A DNA stretch of 64,000 nt from Akkermansia sp. (GTDB lineage: Bacteria; Verrucomicrobiota; Verrucomicrobiia; Verrucomicrobiales; Akkermansiaceae). The position numbers and the translations under genes were made by a program. The stretch spans positions 1 to 64,000 of the forward strand of contig JAFWZG010000003.1 in assembly GCA_017517385.1 (NCBI GenBank), in the 5' to 3' direction. Shown here piece by piece: positions 35,278-46,400 of the stretch. The notes beneath the pieces were generated by a model. That model was given only the letters and a program-made list of their open reading frames with translations. It made no database searches and was not told where the DNA came from. The first letter of the stretch is position 1. Each line of letters begins with the position of its first letter.

Positions 35278-38200
35278 ATGAACAAAAACACCATACCTAC
35301 CATTCTATTCTCAGCAGGTTTCCTTGCCGTAGGAAGCTCCGCTATGTGCAACGGCCAGAGCTTACAAAACACACTGGCATCCATGCCAATAGCTGCGGCA
35401 CCATCTCCTTCCGCAAATACTTCAGGAAAGAGTAAAAGCCCTCAGGGTACGGCTAGCAACAACGCCGCGGATCAACTCCGAGCAATGGGAATAGCCCCAG
35501 CCCAATACAGCGAAGAAATCTGTAAAGCCTCTGATAATAGCGACAACGAAAAGCTTGCACTTCTCATTGCCGCCGGGGCTGATGTAAATGCCTATTCCCC
35601 GGAGGATGGGTACACACCGCTCATCAATGTGTGCGTATACGAAAATATAGAGGGTCTGCGCATGTTGCTTGCGGCTCCCGGCATCCAAGTAAATCAGCCG
35701 AACAGACAAGGCGACACCGCCATCATATTCACTGCTATCCGAGGCAACGTAGAGGGAACCAATCTTCTCATCGCCGCCGGAAGTGATGTCAACTTCATCG
35801 ATAGCGATAACAAGACGGCACTGGATTGGGCTGCAGAGAATAATCATGAGAACGTGGTAAACATTCTTCGCGCCGCAGGAGGTAAAAGCGTAAACGAGCT
35901 GCGTGGCGGCACCGGTAACACGACACGGCCCACAGACGATGGCAACAGCGACGCCGCTGCGAGCCTGCAAGCAAGCGGCATCACTCCTGACATGTACACT
36001 CAGGCTCTCTGTGACGCCACGGATAATCAGAACAATGCTCTGATTGGCCGTCTCATTGCCGCTGGGGCTGATGTAAATGTGCGAGGCCGAGATGGCTGGA
36101 CGCCGCTCACCAACTGCTGCTTGTATGAAAACATAGAGGGCATACGCCTGCTGCTGGCTGCTCCCGGCATAGACGTCAACTTCCCGAACGCAGATGGTGA
36201 CACGCCGCTTCAGATTGCTACTACAAAGCGAAACAACGGCATCATCAGCATGCTGCGCCAAGCAGGCGCTGGTGCCACAACAAGTAGCACGGCTTCTCCT
36301 CGCCCCTCTCAGGATATGAACACAGCCCAGGCTGAACTTAGGTCCAGAGGGATTTCTCCTGACGGCTACAATCAGGCCATCTGTGATGCCACGGATAATA
36401 AGAATAACGAGCTTCTTCGCCTGCTCATCGATGCCGGCGCGGATGTAAATGCAACCGGCACTGATGGCTGGACTCCGCTCACTAACAGCTGCCTGTACGA
36501 AAATGTGGAAGGCGTACGCCTCCTACTGGCCGCTCCCGGCATTGATGTCAACAAGCCCAACAATAGCGGAGACACACCGCTTCAGATTGCCGCTAGTAAG
36601 ACGAACACGGAAATTATGCGCCTGCTCCATGCAGCTGGTGCAGCAGCTGCTACGGATAACGCTGCCGCCCCTGCTAACGGTGACAGAAATGCACAGGCAC
36701 AGCTCCGTGAGATGGGTATTACCCCGAGCAACTACAATCAGGCTATCTGTACTGCCACGGATAATAAGAACAATGAGCTTCTGAGCTTGCTCATCGCCGC
36801 AGGGGCTGATGTGAACGCCATCGGCAATGATGGATGGACTCCCCTCACCAACTGCTGTCTGTATGAAAACATAGATGGTGTACGCCTCCTGCTGGCCGCT
36901 CCCGGCATTCAGGTCAACAAGCCCAACAATGGCGGAGACACCCCGCTGCAGGTAGCCACAAGGCAATCCAACACTGAAATCATCCGTCTGCTCAACCAAG
37001 CCGGTGCGACCTCAGCTCCGGATAACACTCCCGCTCCTGCCAATGCTGACAGAGCTGCACAGAATCAGCTCAGAGAGAGAGGTATTACCCCGAGTAACTA
37101 CAGTCAGGCTATCTGCGATGCCACGGATAATAAGAATAACGAGCTTCTCCGCCTTCTCATCGCCGCCGGCGCTGATGTGAACAGCGTAGGCACGGATGGC
37201 TGGACACCGCTCACCAACTGCTGCCTGTACGAAAATGTGGAAGGTGTACGCCTTCTACTGGCTGCTCCCGGCATTGATGTCAACAAGCCCAACGGAAGTG
37301 GAACCACCCCCCTCCAAGTCGCAGGAAGGCAGTCCAACGAGGAAATTTTACGCCTCCTCAACAGAGCCGGCGCGACCGCCGCTCCGGATAGCACTCCCGC
37401 ACCTGCCAATGGTGACAGAACTTCGCAGAATCAACTCCGAGAGAGAGGCATTACTCCGGGCCAATACAATCAGGCCATCTGTAACGCTACCGATCAGCAG
37501 AACAATGACCTACTCCGCCTGCTCATCGCCGCCGGTGCGGATGTGAACGCTACTGGCGCGGATGGCTGGACGCCGCTCACCAACTGCTGCCTGTACGGAA
37601 ATGTGGAAGGTGTACGCATCCTACTGGAAACTCCCGGCATCGATGTCAACAAGCCCAACAATGACGGCAAAACACCGCTTCAGATAGCATCAGAAAAAGC
37701 CAACCAAGAAATTGTACGCATGCTCAACAGAGCCGGTGCAACCGCGGCTCCGGATAGCACTCCTGCTCCTGCTAATGGTGACAGAGCTGCGCAGAATCAG
37801 CTCCGTGAGATGGGTATTACCCCGAGCAACTACAATCAGGCTCTCTGTAACGCTACAGACAACCAAAACAATGAGCTCCTCCGCCTGCTCATCGCCGCCG
37901 GTGCGGATGTGAACGCTACCGGCGCGGATGGCTGGACGCCGCTCACCAACTGCTGCCTGTACGGAAATGTGGAAGGTGTACGCATCCTACTGGAAACTCC
38001 CGGCATCGATGTCAACAAGCCCAACAATGACGGCAAAACCCCGCTTCAGATTGCATCAGAAAAAACCAACCAAGAAATTGTACGCATGCTCAACAGAGCC
38101 GGTGCAACTACCACATCAAGCAACGCCGCGGCTTCCTCTGGCAGTAACAGAAGTGCGCAGGAGCAGCTCCGAGAGAGAGGTATCAGCCCGAGCAACTACA

Positions 38201-38607
38201 ATCAGGCAATCTGCGAAGCCTCTGATAATAAGAACAACGAGCTCCTGCGCCTTCTCATCGAAGCCGGAGCGGATGTAAATGCCACCGGCGATGATGGATG
38301 GACACCGCTCACCAACAGCTGCCTCTACGAAAACGAGGAAGGAGTACGCCTCCTGCTGGCGGCACCGGGAATTCAGGTTAACAAGCCGAACCGTATCGGT
38401 GACACGGCCATCATCTGGGCTGCTGTGAAAGGTAATATTGTTTGCCTCCGTCTGCTCATGAACATGCCAGGCATCGATATCAACTTTATCGACAGCGATG
38501 GTAAAACCGCTCTGGAATGGGCTCAGCAGAATGACCACGATGCGTGTGCAGACCTGCTCCGCCGTGCCGGTGCCAAAACAGCCGCGCAGGTACGAAACCG
38601 TCGTTGA
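35278..38607 (+). CDS. Exported ankyrin-module protein 1 (eight modules)
   Basis: 1109 residues with an N-terminal export signal (MNKNTIPTILFSAGFLAVGS, possible cleavage near SSA or CNG) and no kinase or other enzymatic domain. Eight ankyrin modules follow. The first and last are long (about 155 residues, four ankyrins); the middle six are short, mostly 122 residues: cap QLREMGITPSNYNQAICNATDN, LLRLLIAAGADVN, DGWTPLTNCCLY, VRLLLAAPGIDVN, GDTPLQIA, then a linker ending in TPAPANGD. Cysteines recur in AICNATD and TNCCLY and could form disulfides after export. It sits 36 bp after kinase C, so it is probably co-expressed. A periplasmic or surface ligand, partner or decoy for the kinases is inference. 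Confidence 0.85.
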   Translation: MNKNTIPTILFSAGFLAVGSSAMCNGQSLQNTLASMPIAAAPSPSANTSGKSKSPQGTASNNAADQLRAMGIAPAQYSEEICKASDNSDNEKLALLIAAGADVNAYSPEDGYTPLINVCVYENIEGLRMLLAAPGIQVNQPNRQGDTAIIFTAIRGNVEGTNLLIAAGSDVNFIDSDNKTALDWAAENNHENVVNILRAAGGKSVNELRGGTGNTTRPTDDGNSDAAASLQASGITPDMYTQALCDATDNQNNALIGRLIAAGADVNVRGRDGWTPLTNCCLYENIEGIRLLLAAPGIDVNFPNADGDTPLQIATTKRNNGIISMLRQAGAGATTSSTASPRPSQDMNTAQAELRSRGISPDGYNQAICDATDNKNNELLRLLIDAGADVNATGTDGWTPLTNSCLYENVEGVRLLLAAPGIDVNKPNNSGDTPLQIAASKTNTEIMRLLHAAGAAAATDNAAAPANGDRNAQAQLREMGITPSNYNQAICTATDNKNNELLSLLIAAGADVNAIGNDGWTPLTNCCLYENIDGVRLLLAAPGIQVNKPNNGGDTPLQVATRQSNTEIIRLLNQAGATSAPDNTPAPANADRAAQNQLRERGITPSNYSQAICDATDNKNNELLRLLIAAGADVNSVGTDGWTPLTNCCLYENVEGVRLLLAAPGIDVNKPNGSGTTPLQVAGRQSNEEILRLLNRAGATAAPDSTPAPANGDRTSQNQLRERGITPGQYNQAICNATDQQNNDLLRLLIAAGADVNATGADGWTPLTNCCLYGNVEGVRILLETPGIDVNKPNNDGKTPLQIASEKANQEIVRMLNRAGATAAPDSTPAPANGDRAAQNQLREMGITPSNYNQALCNATDNQNNELLRLLIAAGADVNATGADGWTPLTNCCLYGNVEGVRILLETPGIDVNKPNNDGKTPLQIASEKTNQEIVRMLNRAGATTTSSNAAASSGSNRSAQEQLRERGISPSNYNQAICEASDNKNNELLRLLIEAGADVNATGDDGWTPLTNSCLYENEEGVRLLLAAPGIQVNKPNRIGDTAIIWAAVKGNIVCLRLLMNMPGIDINFIDSDGKTALEWAQQNDHDACADLLRRAGAKTAAQVRNRR
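36300..38110 (+). repeat. 366-bp tandem coding repeats in exported protein 1
   Basis: Successive copies are exactly 366 bp apart: the AAT-G-GTGACAGA linker start occurs at 37041, 37407 and 37773. The two copies at about 37517-37743 and 37883-38109 differ at only a handful of bases, so they duplicated or were converted recently. Confidence 0.85.
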
Positions 38608-38660
38608 AGATAACCATCCATTCTTCTCAATATAAATGCTTCTCACATAAAGACAAAATT

Positions 38661-38695
38661 GCCCTCTTACCTCTTCCAGCCGGAGGTAAGAGGGC
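38661..38695 (+). terminator. Terminator after exported ankyrin gene 1
   Basis: A 13-bp perfect stem (38661-38673 with 38683-38695, arm GCCCTCTTACCTC). It is followed by CTTTACTACTTTC rather than a clean T-run. A near copy follows the next gene. Confidence 0.65.
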
Positions 38696-38801
38696 TTTAC
38701 TACTTTCTATTTTTATCTCAAAGACGTTATTTTCAACCTAACGCAGCTAATCCACACCAAACAAAGAACAGCTGAGCAGCACCTGAACAATTTTACAAGC
38801 C

Positions 38802-41693
38802 ATGAAAAGATTCGCATTACCAATAATTACCTTATCAACAGGAGTTCTTGCAATCGCAAGCACCCATTTCCCGACCTTGAGTAAACAGATATCAGGGGCC
38901 ATGTTCCTGCCCGCTTCCGCATCGAACAGAGAAAGCCTCATAGCTTCAGCAAACTCAGGTGAAAATGAAGCTCAGAGGCTTGAAGCGCTTAGGGAAGAAT
39001 TCTCAGAAATGGGGTATGACGAAAACAGCTATGGAGTATTGCTTGTAGAATCTGTATTAAAGAATAATATCGAGCGAGTGCGCGCGTTGATTGCCCTGAA
39101 CACAGATGTCAATTCCTTGGCTTTTGGTGGCTACAGTGCCCTAAGCGCAGCAGTGCAGCTTGGGCATACAGACATCGTACGCTTCCTCGTAACAGTAGAA
39201 AATATCGATTTGGATTACGTGGATTGTGCAGGACGCTCAGCATTACGCTGGGCAGAGGAGAAAGAACTCTCCGAATGTGCAGAAATACTGCGCCAAGCCG
39301 GAGCCCACAGCATACAGCGCGCACCTAAAAACACTAATCGGAGAGCTCAGGAAGAAGCCACCGCTCGCCTACAGGTGATGGGCATTTGGCCAAATTCTTA
39401 CAACTCGGCCATTTGTAACGCAACGGATAAAGGGGACAACAGCGTCCTCCGCGACCTCATTACTGCCGGGGCAGATGTGAACGCAGTTGCAGAGGACGGC
39501 TGCACACCGCTTACCAACGTTTGTATTTATGGTAACACCGATGGCCTATTCCTCCTGCTAAACGCCCCCGGCATCGAGGTCAACCGAAAGAACGAGAATG
39601 GAGACACCGCCCTCATCTGCGCAGCAACAAACGGCAAACTCAATTGTCTGAGCTTACTGCTAAGCGCCCCCGGCATCGATACCAGTCTAGTCGATAACGA
39701 AGGCAAAACCGCAACCGAACGGGCAAGAGAAAACGAACACAGAGCCTGCCTCGTACTCCTAAAAGCAGTTGGTATGATTTCACCTGATATCAGATTAGGC
39801 TATGATGCGAATACTGCTCAGAATATTCTCAACGCCTTAGGTATTCCCAGAGAAGGCTACAATCAGCTTGTCGGCATCTGTGCAGAGCTAAAGGACAACG
39901 TAATCCTCCGCCTGCTCCTCGCTGCCGGGGCAAATGCGAACACTGTTATGAATAATGGATGGACACCTCTTACTTTTAGCTGCCAACTTGGAAACACAGA
40001 AGGTGTACGCCTCCTGCTGGCAGCGCCCGGCATCGAGGTCAACAAGCCAAACAATGACTGTCAAACCCCGCTCCTGATAGCCACTCGCAAGGGCAACACG
40101 GAAATTCTACGCCTGCTCAACGAAGCAGGTGCAAAGGTAACTCAGCCTACCCTGAACAACAATGACAGAGCTGCCCAGGAACAGCTCAGAGCGATGGGCA
40201 TTACCCCGGACAAATACAATCAGGCTATCTGTAACGCCACAGATACCAATAACAACACACTACTCCGCCTGCTCATCAACGCCGGTGCAGATGTGAACGC
40301 CTTTGGCTCTGATGGCTGGACACCGCTTACCAACTGCTGCGTCAAAGGAAACGAGCAAGGTGTACGCCTACTACTGGCAGCGCCCGGCATCGATGTCAAC
40401 CTACAGAACAAGATTGGGACTACTCCCGTCATCACTGCAGCAATAAAAGGCAACATTACTTGCCTGCGCCTCCTGCTAAACGCCCCTGGCATCGATATCA
40501 ACCGGGGCTGTGCAGATGGCACCACCTCCTACAACATTGCACACGAGAACAGGCAGTTTAAATGTGCCAAACTCCTAGAAGCAGTTGCCCTGATTTCACC
40601 CGATAACAGATTAGGCTATGATGCGAATACTGCTCAGGAGATTCTCTCCGCCTTAAGTGTTCCCACGGAAGCGTACAATCAGTTCATCTGTTTTATATCG
40701 AGCGAAAACGACAACGTATTACTCCGCCTACTCATCGCCGCCGGTGCGGATGTGAACGCCACAGGCGCCGATGGTTGGACGCCGCTTACCAACTGCTGCC
40801 TACTTGGAAACACAGAAGGTGTACGCCTCCTACTGGCAGCGCCCGGCATCGATGTCAACAAGCCTAACAATAACGGCCAAACCCCGCTTCAAATAGCCTC
40901 TGACAATGGCTACACGGAAATTGTACGCTTGCTCAACAGAGACGATGCAAATGCAACTCCGGATAGCACGCCTGCTCCGGCCAATGGAGACAAAGCAGCT
41001 CAAGAGCAGCTCAGAGAGCAGGGAATTACCCCGGACAAATACAATCAGGCTATCTGTAACGCCACAGATACCAATAACAACACACTCCTCCGCCTACTCA
41101 TCGCCGCCGGTGCGGATGTGAACGCCACAGGAGATGATGGATGGACACCTCTTGCCAATTGCTGCTATTACCATAACGTGGAAGGTGTACGCCTCCTGCT
41201 GGCCGCTCCCGGTATAGATATCAACAAAGCTATCAACGACGGCACAACCCCGCTTCAGATAGCCGAGAGCAAGGGCTACACAGAAATTGTACGCATGCTC
41301 AACGAATTCAGTGTAAATATTCTGGATGGCACGCCTGCTCCGGCCAATGGAGACAAAGCAGCTCAAGAGCAGCTCAAAGAGATGGGTATCTACCCGTTCT
41401 CCTACAGACACTTGCTCTGCATGGCCGCACTCCATAAGGGCAACGAACGGCAACTCAGCCTGCTCATCGCAGCCGGTGCGGATGTAAACTGCGTTCTAGG
41501 AGGATGGACGCCGCTTACTCTCAGCAGTGCAGCAGGAAACGTGGAAGGCGTACGCCTCCTGCTGGCAGCGCCCGGCATCGAGGTCAACAAGCCTAACAAT
41601 GACGGTCAAACTCCGCTTCAGTTAGCCACTCGCGAGGGCTACACGGAAATTGTACGCATGCTCAATGAAGCCGGTGCGACAGCTGCCGAATAA
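38802..41693 (+). CDS. Exported ankyrin-module protein 2 (seven modules)
   Basis: 963 residues. N-terminal signal or anchor MKRFALPIITLSTGVLAIAS, then FLPASAS, a possible later cleavage site. A diverged first module (EFSEMGYDENSYGVLLVES, LALNTDVN, DYVDCAGRSALRWAEE) is followed by six modules of long and short types. The short ones share the TPAPANGD linker and the cap with protein 1 (QLREQGITPDKYNQAICNATD). Two modules have the variant cap DANTAQ-ILNALGIP, preceded by SPDIRLGYD or SPDNRLGYD, so part of the array was duplicated as a pair. The gene lies between two near-identical hairpins and probably has its own promoter, which I could not locate. It shares a leader and N-terminus with the next gene. 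Confidence 0.85.
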   Translation: MKRFALPIITLSTGVLAIASTHFPTLSKQISGAMFLPASASNRESLIASANSGENEAQRLEALREEFSEMGYDENSYGVLLVESVLKNNIERVRALIALNTDVNSLAFGGYSALSAAVQLGHTDIVRFLVTVENIDLDYVDCAGRSALRWAEEKELSECAEILRQAGAHSIQRAPKNTNRRAQEEATARLQVMGIWPNSYNSAICNATDKGDNSVLRDLITAGADVNAVAEDGCTPLTNVCIYGNTDGLFLLLNAPGIEVNRKNENGDTALICAATNGKLNCLSLLLSAPGIDTSLVDNEGKTATERARENEHRACLVLLKAVGMISPDIRLGYDANTAQNILNALGIPREGYNQLVGICAELKDNVILRLLLAAGANANTVMNNGWTPLTFSCQLGNTEGVRLLLAAPGIEVNKPNNDCQTPLLIATRKGNTEILRLLNEAGAKVTQPTLNNNDRAAQEQLRAMGITPDKYNQAICNATDTNNNTLLRLLINAGADVNAFGSDGWTPLTNCCVKGNEQGVRLLLAAPGIDVNLQNKIGTTPVITAAIKGNITCLRLLLNAPGIDINRGCADGTTSYNIAHENRQFKCAKLLEAVALISPDNRLGYDANTAQEILSALSVPTEAYNQFICFISSENDNVLLRLLIAAGADVNATGADGWTPLTNCCLLGNTEGVRLLLAAPGIDVNKPNNNGQTPLQIASDNGYTEIVRLLNRDDANATPDSTPAPANGDKAAQEQLREQGITPDKYNQAICNATDTNNNTLLRLLIAAGADVNATGDDGWTPLANCCYYHNVEGVRLLLAAPGIDINKAINDGTTPLQIAESKGYTEIVRMLNEFSVNILDGTPAPANGDKAAQEQLKEMGIYPFSYRHLLCMAALHKGNERQLSLLIAAGADVNCVLGGWTPLTLSSAAGNVEGVRLLLAAPGIEVNKPNNDGQTPLQLATREGYTEIVRMLNEAGATAAE

Positions 41694-41769
41694 CTCCGAT
41701 TCCCTGACCAAAGGTAACACTCCCCCTCCATTCTCACAGTAGAATGATTCACTCATAAAAACAGGATTT

Positions 41770-41802
41770 CCCTCTTACCTCCGCTAAGCAGAGGTAAGAG
41801 GG
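41770..41802 (+). terminator. Terminator after exported ankyrin gene 2
   Basis: A 12-bp perfect stem (41770-41781 with 41791-41802, arm CCCTCTTACCTC), almost identical in both arms to the hairpin at 38661; only the loops differ. No immediate T-run follows (GCCCTGCTCC), so efficiency is uncertain. Confidence 0.6.
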
Positions 41803-41923
41803 CCCTGCTCCATGAGATTTTTCGTCTCATCTGCATTATTCTTTCAACATAACACGGGTTATCTGCATCAAACAAAAAAGCGACAGAGTTCCCACAGAAA
41901 ACTCACAAACAGTTTCGCAAGCC

Positions 41924-43411
41924 ATGAAAAAATACGCATTACCGGTTATTGCCTTATCTACGAGTGTTCTTGCTATCATGGGCACCCATTCCCCGAACCT
42001 GAGCAATCAGTTATCAGGGGCCATGTTCCTGCCGGCTTCCGCATCGAGCGCTAAAAATCTCATGGCCTCGGCAAAGACAGGGACCTCAGAAAATCTGACT
42101 CCTGAGCAACTTGATACTCTTTTAGAAGAATTGTCGGAACAGGGGTTTGACCAGAACTCCTACGGGCTGTATCTCATTCATTCTGCTAAAAATAATAATC
42201 TCGCGCACGTGAGAATTATGCTTAGCCTTAACGCTGATGTCAATACCACGGATGTTCACGGTGACAATGCCCTCATCTGGGCGGCGCACAATGGGCACAC
42301 AGACATCGTGCGCTTCCTCGTGACAGTGGAAAATATCAATCTGGACTACGTGGATAATGACGGCTGTTCAGCTTTACGCTGGGCCGAACAGAGAGGACAC
42401 ACCGAATGCGCAGAGATACTGAGGAGGGCCGGAGCTCACAGCATACAGCGCACATCCGAGGCCGCTGCCGCCCTCTCTCAGGAAGAGGCCGCCACTCGCC
42501 TGCAGCTACTGGGCATCAGCCCGAATGCTTACAACGCGGCCATTTGCAGTGCGACAGATGAAAGCAATAACAACTTACTCCGTTACCTCATTATTGCCGG
42601 GGCGGATGTGAATAGCGTAGCAGATGACGGCTTCACCCCGATTACCAATGTTTGCCTTTATGGTAACACCGATGGCCTGCGCCTCCTGTTGGCCGCGCCC
42701 GGCATCGATATCAACCGACCGAACGGGAATGGAGACACCGCCGTCATCTGGGCCGCGGTAAAAGGTAACACGGACTGCCTGCGCCTCCTGCTGAACACTC
42801 CCGGAATTGATATTAACCACATCGACAATGATGGAAAAACAGCCTACCTCTGGGCAATAGAAAACGGACATGAAGCATGCGCGGAACTCCTGAGAGCGGC
42901 TGGAGGATTCACCTCAGATAACAGAAACACGGCACGTCCGGACGCCGCCGATTCTAATACCCCGCAGGAGCGCCTCCTCGCCATGGGTATTACTCCGAAC
43001 AGGTACAATCAAGCTATCTGCATTGCTACAGATAACAAGAACAACGGGCTACTCAGTCTACTCATCGCAGCAGGAGCGGATGTGAACACCGATACCTATG
43101 ATGGATGGACGCCACTCACCAACTGCTGCATGTACGAAAACGTGGAAGGTGTACGCATCCTGCTGGCTGCACCCGGCATTGATGTCAACAAGCCGAACCG
43201 CATCGGTGACACAGCCATCATCTGGGCCGCAGTAAGAGGAAATGCTACCTGTCTCCGCATGCTCATGGACATGCCCGGCATCGATATCAACTTTATCGAC
43301 AGTGATGGTAGAACCGCTCTGGACTGGGCTCAGCAAAAGGGGCATAATACCTGTGCCAGAATGCTGCGCCAAGCCGGGGCTAAAACCGCGGCACAGCTTC
43401 GCCGCCATTAA
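41924..43411 (+). CDS. Exported ankyrin-module protein 3 (three modules)
   Basis: 495 residues. The N-terminus MKKYALPVIALSTSVLAIMG and the following FLPASAS are close to those of protein 2, and the diverged first module matches too (ELSEQGFDQNSYGLYL, LDYVDNDGCSALRWAE). Two long modules follow; the last carries DGWTPLTNCCMY, NRIGDTAIIWAA and FIDSDGRTALDWAQQ, almost as at the end of protein 1. It looks like a short version of proteins 2 and 4, either ancestral or reduced. The gene for protein 4 starts 43 bp downstream, probably on the same transcript. Confidence 0.85.
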   Translation: MKKYALPVIALSTSVLAIMGTHSPNLSNQLSGAMFLPASASSAKNLMASAKTGTSENLTPEQLDTLLEELSEQGFDQNSYGLYLIHSAKNNNLAHVRIMLSLNADVNTTDVHGDNALIWAAHNGHTDIVRFLVTVENINLDYVDNDGCSALRWAEQRGHTECAEILRRAGAHSIQRTSEAAAALSQEEAATRLQLLGISPNAYNAAICSATDESNNNLLRYLIIAGADVNSVADDGFTPITNVCLYGNTDGLRLLLAAPGIDINRPNGNGDTAVIWAAVKGNTDCLRLLLNTPGIDINHIDNDGKTAYLWAIENGHEACAELLRAAGGFTSDNRNTARPDAADSNTPQERLLAMGITPNRYNQAICIATDNKNNGLLSLLIAAGADVNTDTYDGWTPLTNCCMYENVEGVRILLAAPGIDVNKPNRIGDTAIIWAAVRGNATCLRMLMDMPGIDINFIDSDGRTALDWAQQKGHNTCARMLRQAGAKTAAQLRRH

Positions 43412-43454
43412 CACATGATTTTTCTCAGTTTAAACAACAATACTTAAACAAATT

Positions 43455-46400
43455 ATGAAAAAATATACTCTGCCTATCGTAGCTATCTCCACTGGCCTCA
43501 TTGCAGCCGGTGGAGTAAGCACTTGGGATTGGCATAAGCGCCCAATGTCACTCCCCGGCGCTAGCCATCTGTTCCATCCGGCCTCAGCTGCAAGCCTGAC
43601 AAATGTCATGGCTGCATTGAACGAGCAAAACGCTGAAAGCACCTCAGCTCTTGATCCTGACACTATCCGGCAGGAGCTGGAAGCAATGGGATTCGGTCCG
43701 AACACATACGGTACCGTTCTTGTACTTGCAGCCAGTCAGAATAACATCCACCTTGCGAAAGGCGTGCTCGGCCTGACCCCGGATGTAAACACCACGGATG
43801 AATCTGGCAACAGCGCGCTCATCTGGGCTGCATACAATGGTTCCGCAGAGCTGGTTCGCCTCCTCGTGGCAGTGGATGGTATTAATCTGGATTATGTGGA
43901 TAGTGATGGCAAATCAGCCCTCCGCTGGGCGGAAGACAGAGGCCACACAGAATGTGCTCAGATCCTACGTGAAGCCGGTGCTCAAAGCATATATACAACA
44001 CCGTCTGAAAGTACTTCCTCTGAACTCACGCAGGAGGAAGCCGCAGCCAAACTGCAGCAAATGGGAATCTCCCCGAGCGCCTATGATGAGGCACTCTGCG
44101 CCGCTACGGACGATTCAGACAACGAAAAAATCCGCCTGCTCATCATTGCCGGTGCTAACGTGAACTGCGATGCGGAGGACGACTGGACACCGCTCACTAA
44201 CTGCTGCCTTTATGGCAACGCTGAAGGTCTTCGTCTCCTACTGGCCGCTCCCGGTATTGATGTCAACAGGCCCAATGCTAAAGGTGACAATGCCATCATC
44301 TGGGCAGCAGTGAAGGGTGAAGCTGAATGTCTGCGCCTTCTGCTGGCAGTGCCCGGTATTAATGTGAACTTCATTGATGGTGACGGCAAAACTGCCTTGG
44401 AATGGGCCCAAGAAAATGGCCATATGGAGTGCGTACAAATTCTGAGTGCCGCAGGTGGTGTCACCGCTGAACAGGCTCGTAACAACGAGGCCCCTGTAAC
44501 CACTCCCAGCCCCACCACCACAACCACTCCGACCACCGCTCCGGCAATTGATAGTTCTGAGGCCGCAGCTCAGTTGCAGCAGATGGGAATCTCCCCGGAC
44601 TCCTATAATGAAGCCCTCTGCGCCGCTACGGACAATAACGAGAATGATAAAATCCGCCTACTCGTGGCTGCCGGTGCTGACGTGAACTGCGCAGCAGAAG
44701 ACGGCTGGACGCCCATTACCAACGTGTGCATTTACGGCAACGCTGAAGGCCTGCGCCTCCTGCTGGCCGCTCCCGGCATTGATGTCAATAGGCCCAATGC
44801 TAAAGGTGATAACGCCATCATCTGGGCCGCTGTAAAGGGTGAAGAAGAATGCCTGCGTCTCCTACTGGCAGTGCCCGGCATCAATGTGAACTTCATTGAT
44901 GGTGATGGCAGAACCGCCTATGAATGGGCTCAGAGAAATGACCATCAGGAGTGTGCGGAACTGCTGCGCGCTGCAGGCGGTGTCACCGCTAATCAGGCTC
45001 GTGGCAGTGAAGCCCAGGTGAGTGCCCCCACCGCCACCGCTCCGACCGGTGATTCTGACGCTGCAGCTCAGCTGCAGCAAAAGGGTATCACCCCGGATAA
45101 CTATAACAGAGAGCTTTGCGCCGCCACGGACAATAATGACAATGAGATGATTCAGCTGCTCATTGCCGCCGGGGCTGACGTGAACCACATGGCAGAAGAT
45201 GGCTTCACTCCGCTCACGAATTGCTGCCTTTATGGCAACGCTGAAGGCGTGCGAATGCTGCTGGCGGCTCCCGGCATTGATGTCAACCTCCCCAACCGAA
45301 AGGGAGACTCCGCTATCATCTGGGCCGCAGTAAGAGGCGAAGCCGAGTGCCTGCGCCTTCTGCTGGCAGCGCCCGGCATTAATGTGAACGTCATTGATAG
45401 CGATGGTAAGACTGCCTTTGAATGGGCTATGGAGCATGACCTCGATGACTGCATCGAACTTCTGCGCGCAGCAGGTGGCCTTCTGGCAGAAGAAGTCCGC
45501 AATGGCTCCAACGGCGCTGCAACACCTGACACGCCTGAAGCCGAGGCAACAGCACAGCTCGCGCGAATGGGCATTTCTCGCAGCAGATTCAACCAGGCCC
45601 TCTGCGACGCTACGGATAGATCAGATAACGAACGCATTCGCCTGCTCATCATTGCAGGGGCAGATGTGAATGCACAAGGCGAAGACGGCTGGACACCGCT
45701 CACCAATGTTTGCCTGTACGAAAATATCGAAGGTCTACGAATGCTGCTGGCCGCTCCCGGCATTGATATCAATAAGCCGAATAAAGAAGGGAATATTCCT
45801 CTTGTAGTAGCCGCTCGCAACAATAACGAACAGATTAAGAGCATGTTGCAAGAGGCCGGTGCAAGCCTGCCCGTTGATACCACCCCAGCCCCGGAGAATG
45901 GGGACGCTGCCGCCCAGCAGCGGCTGTACGAGCTTGGCATTACCCCCAGCCGTTACAATCAAGCTCTCTGCGAAGCCACGGACAATAGTGACAATGAGAA
46001 GATTCAGCTACTCATCGCTGCTGGCGCGGACGTCAATACACAGGCAGAAGACGGTTGGACTCCGCTCACCAACGTTTGCCTGTACGGCAACATTGAGGGC
46101 CTGCGCCTCCTGCTGGCTGCTCCCGGTATTGATATGTACAAGACAAACCGCGGTGGTGAAACGCCTTATCAGGTAGCCATCCGCAAGATGAATCAGCAAG
46201 TCATCCAAGTACTGCGTGAAGCAGGCTATGACATTCCTGTAGATAACACGCCCGCCCCGGAGAATGGGGATCGTGAAGCTCAGGAAAAGCTGCTTGAGAT
46301 GGGCATTACCCCAAGCCATTACGGGCAGGCCCTCTGTAATGCCACGGACAACTCCGATAATGAAAAAATCCGCCTTCTCATCGCCGCCGGCGCTGATGTA

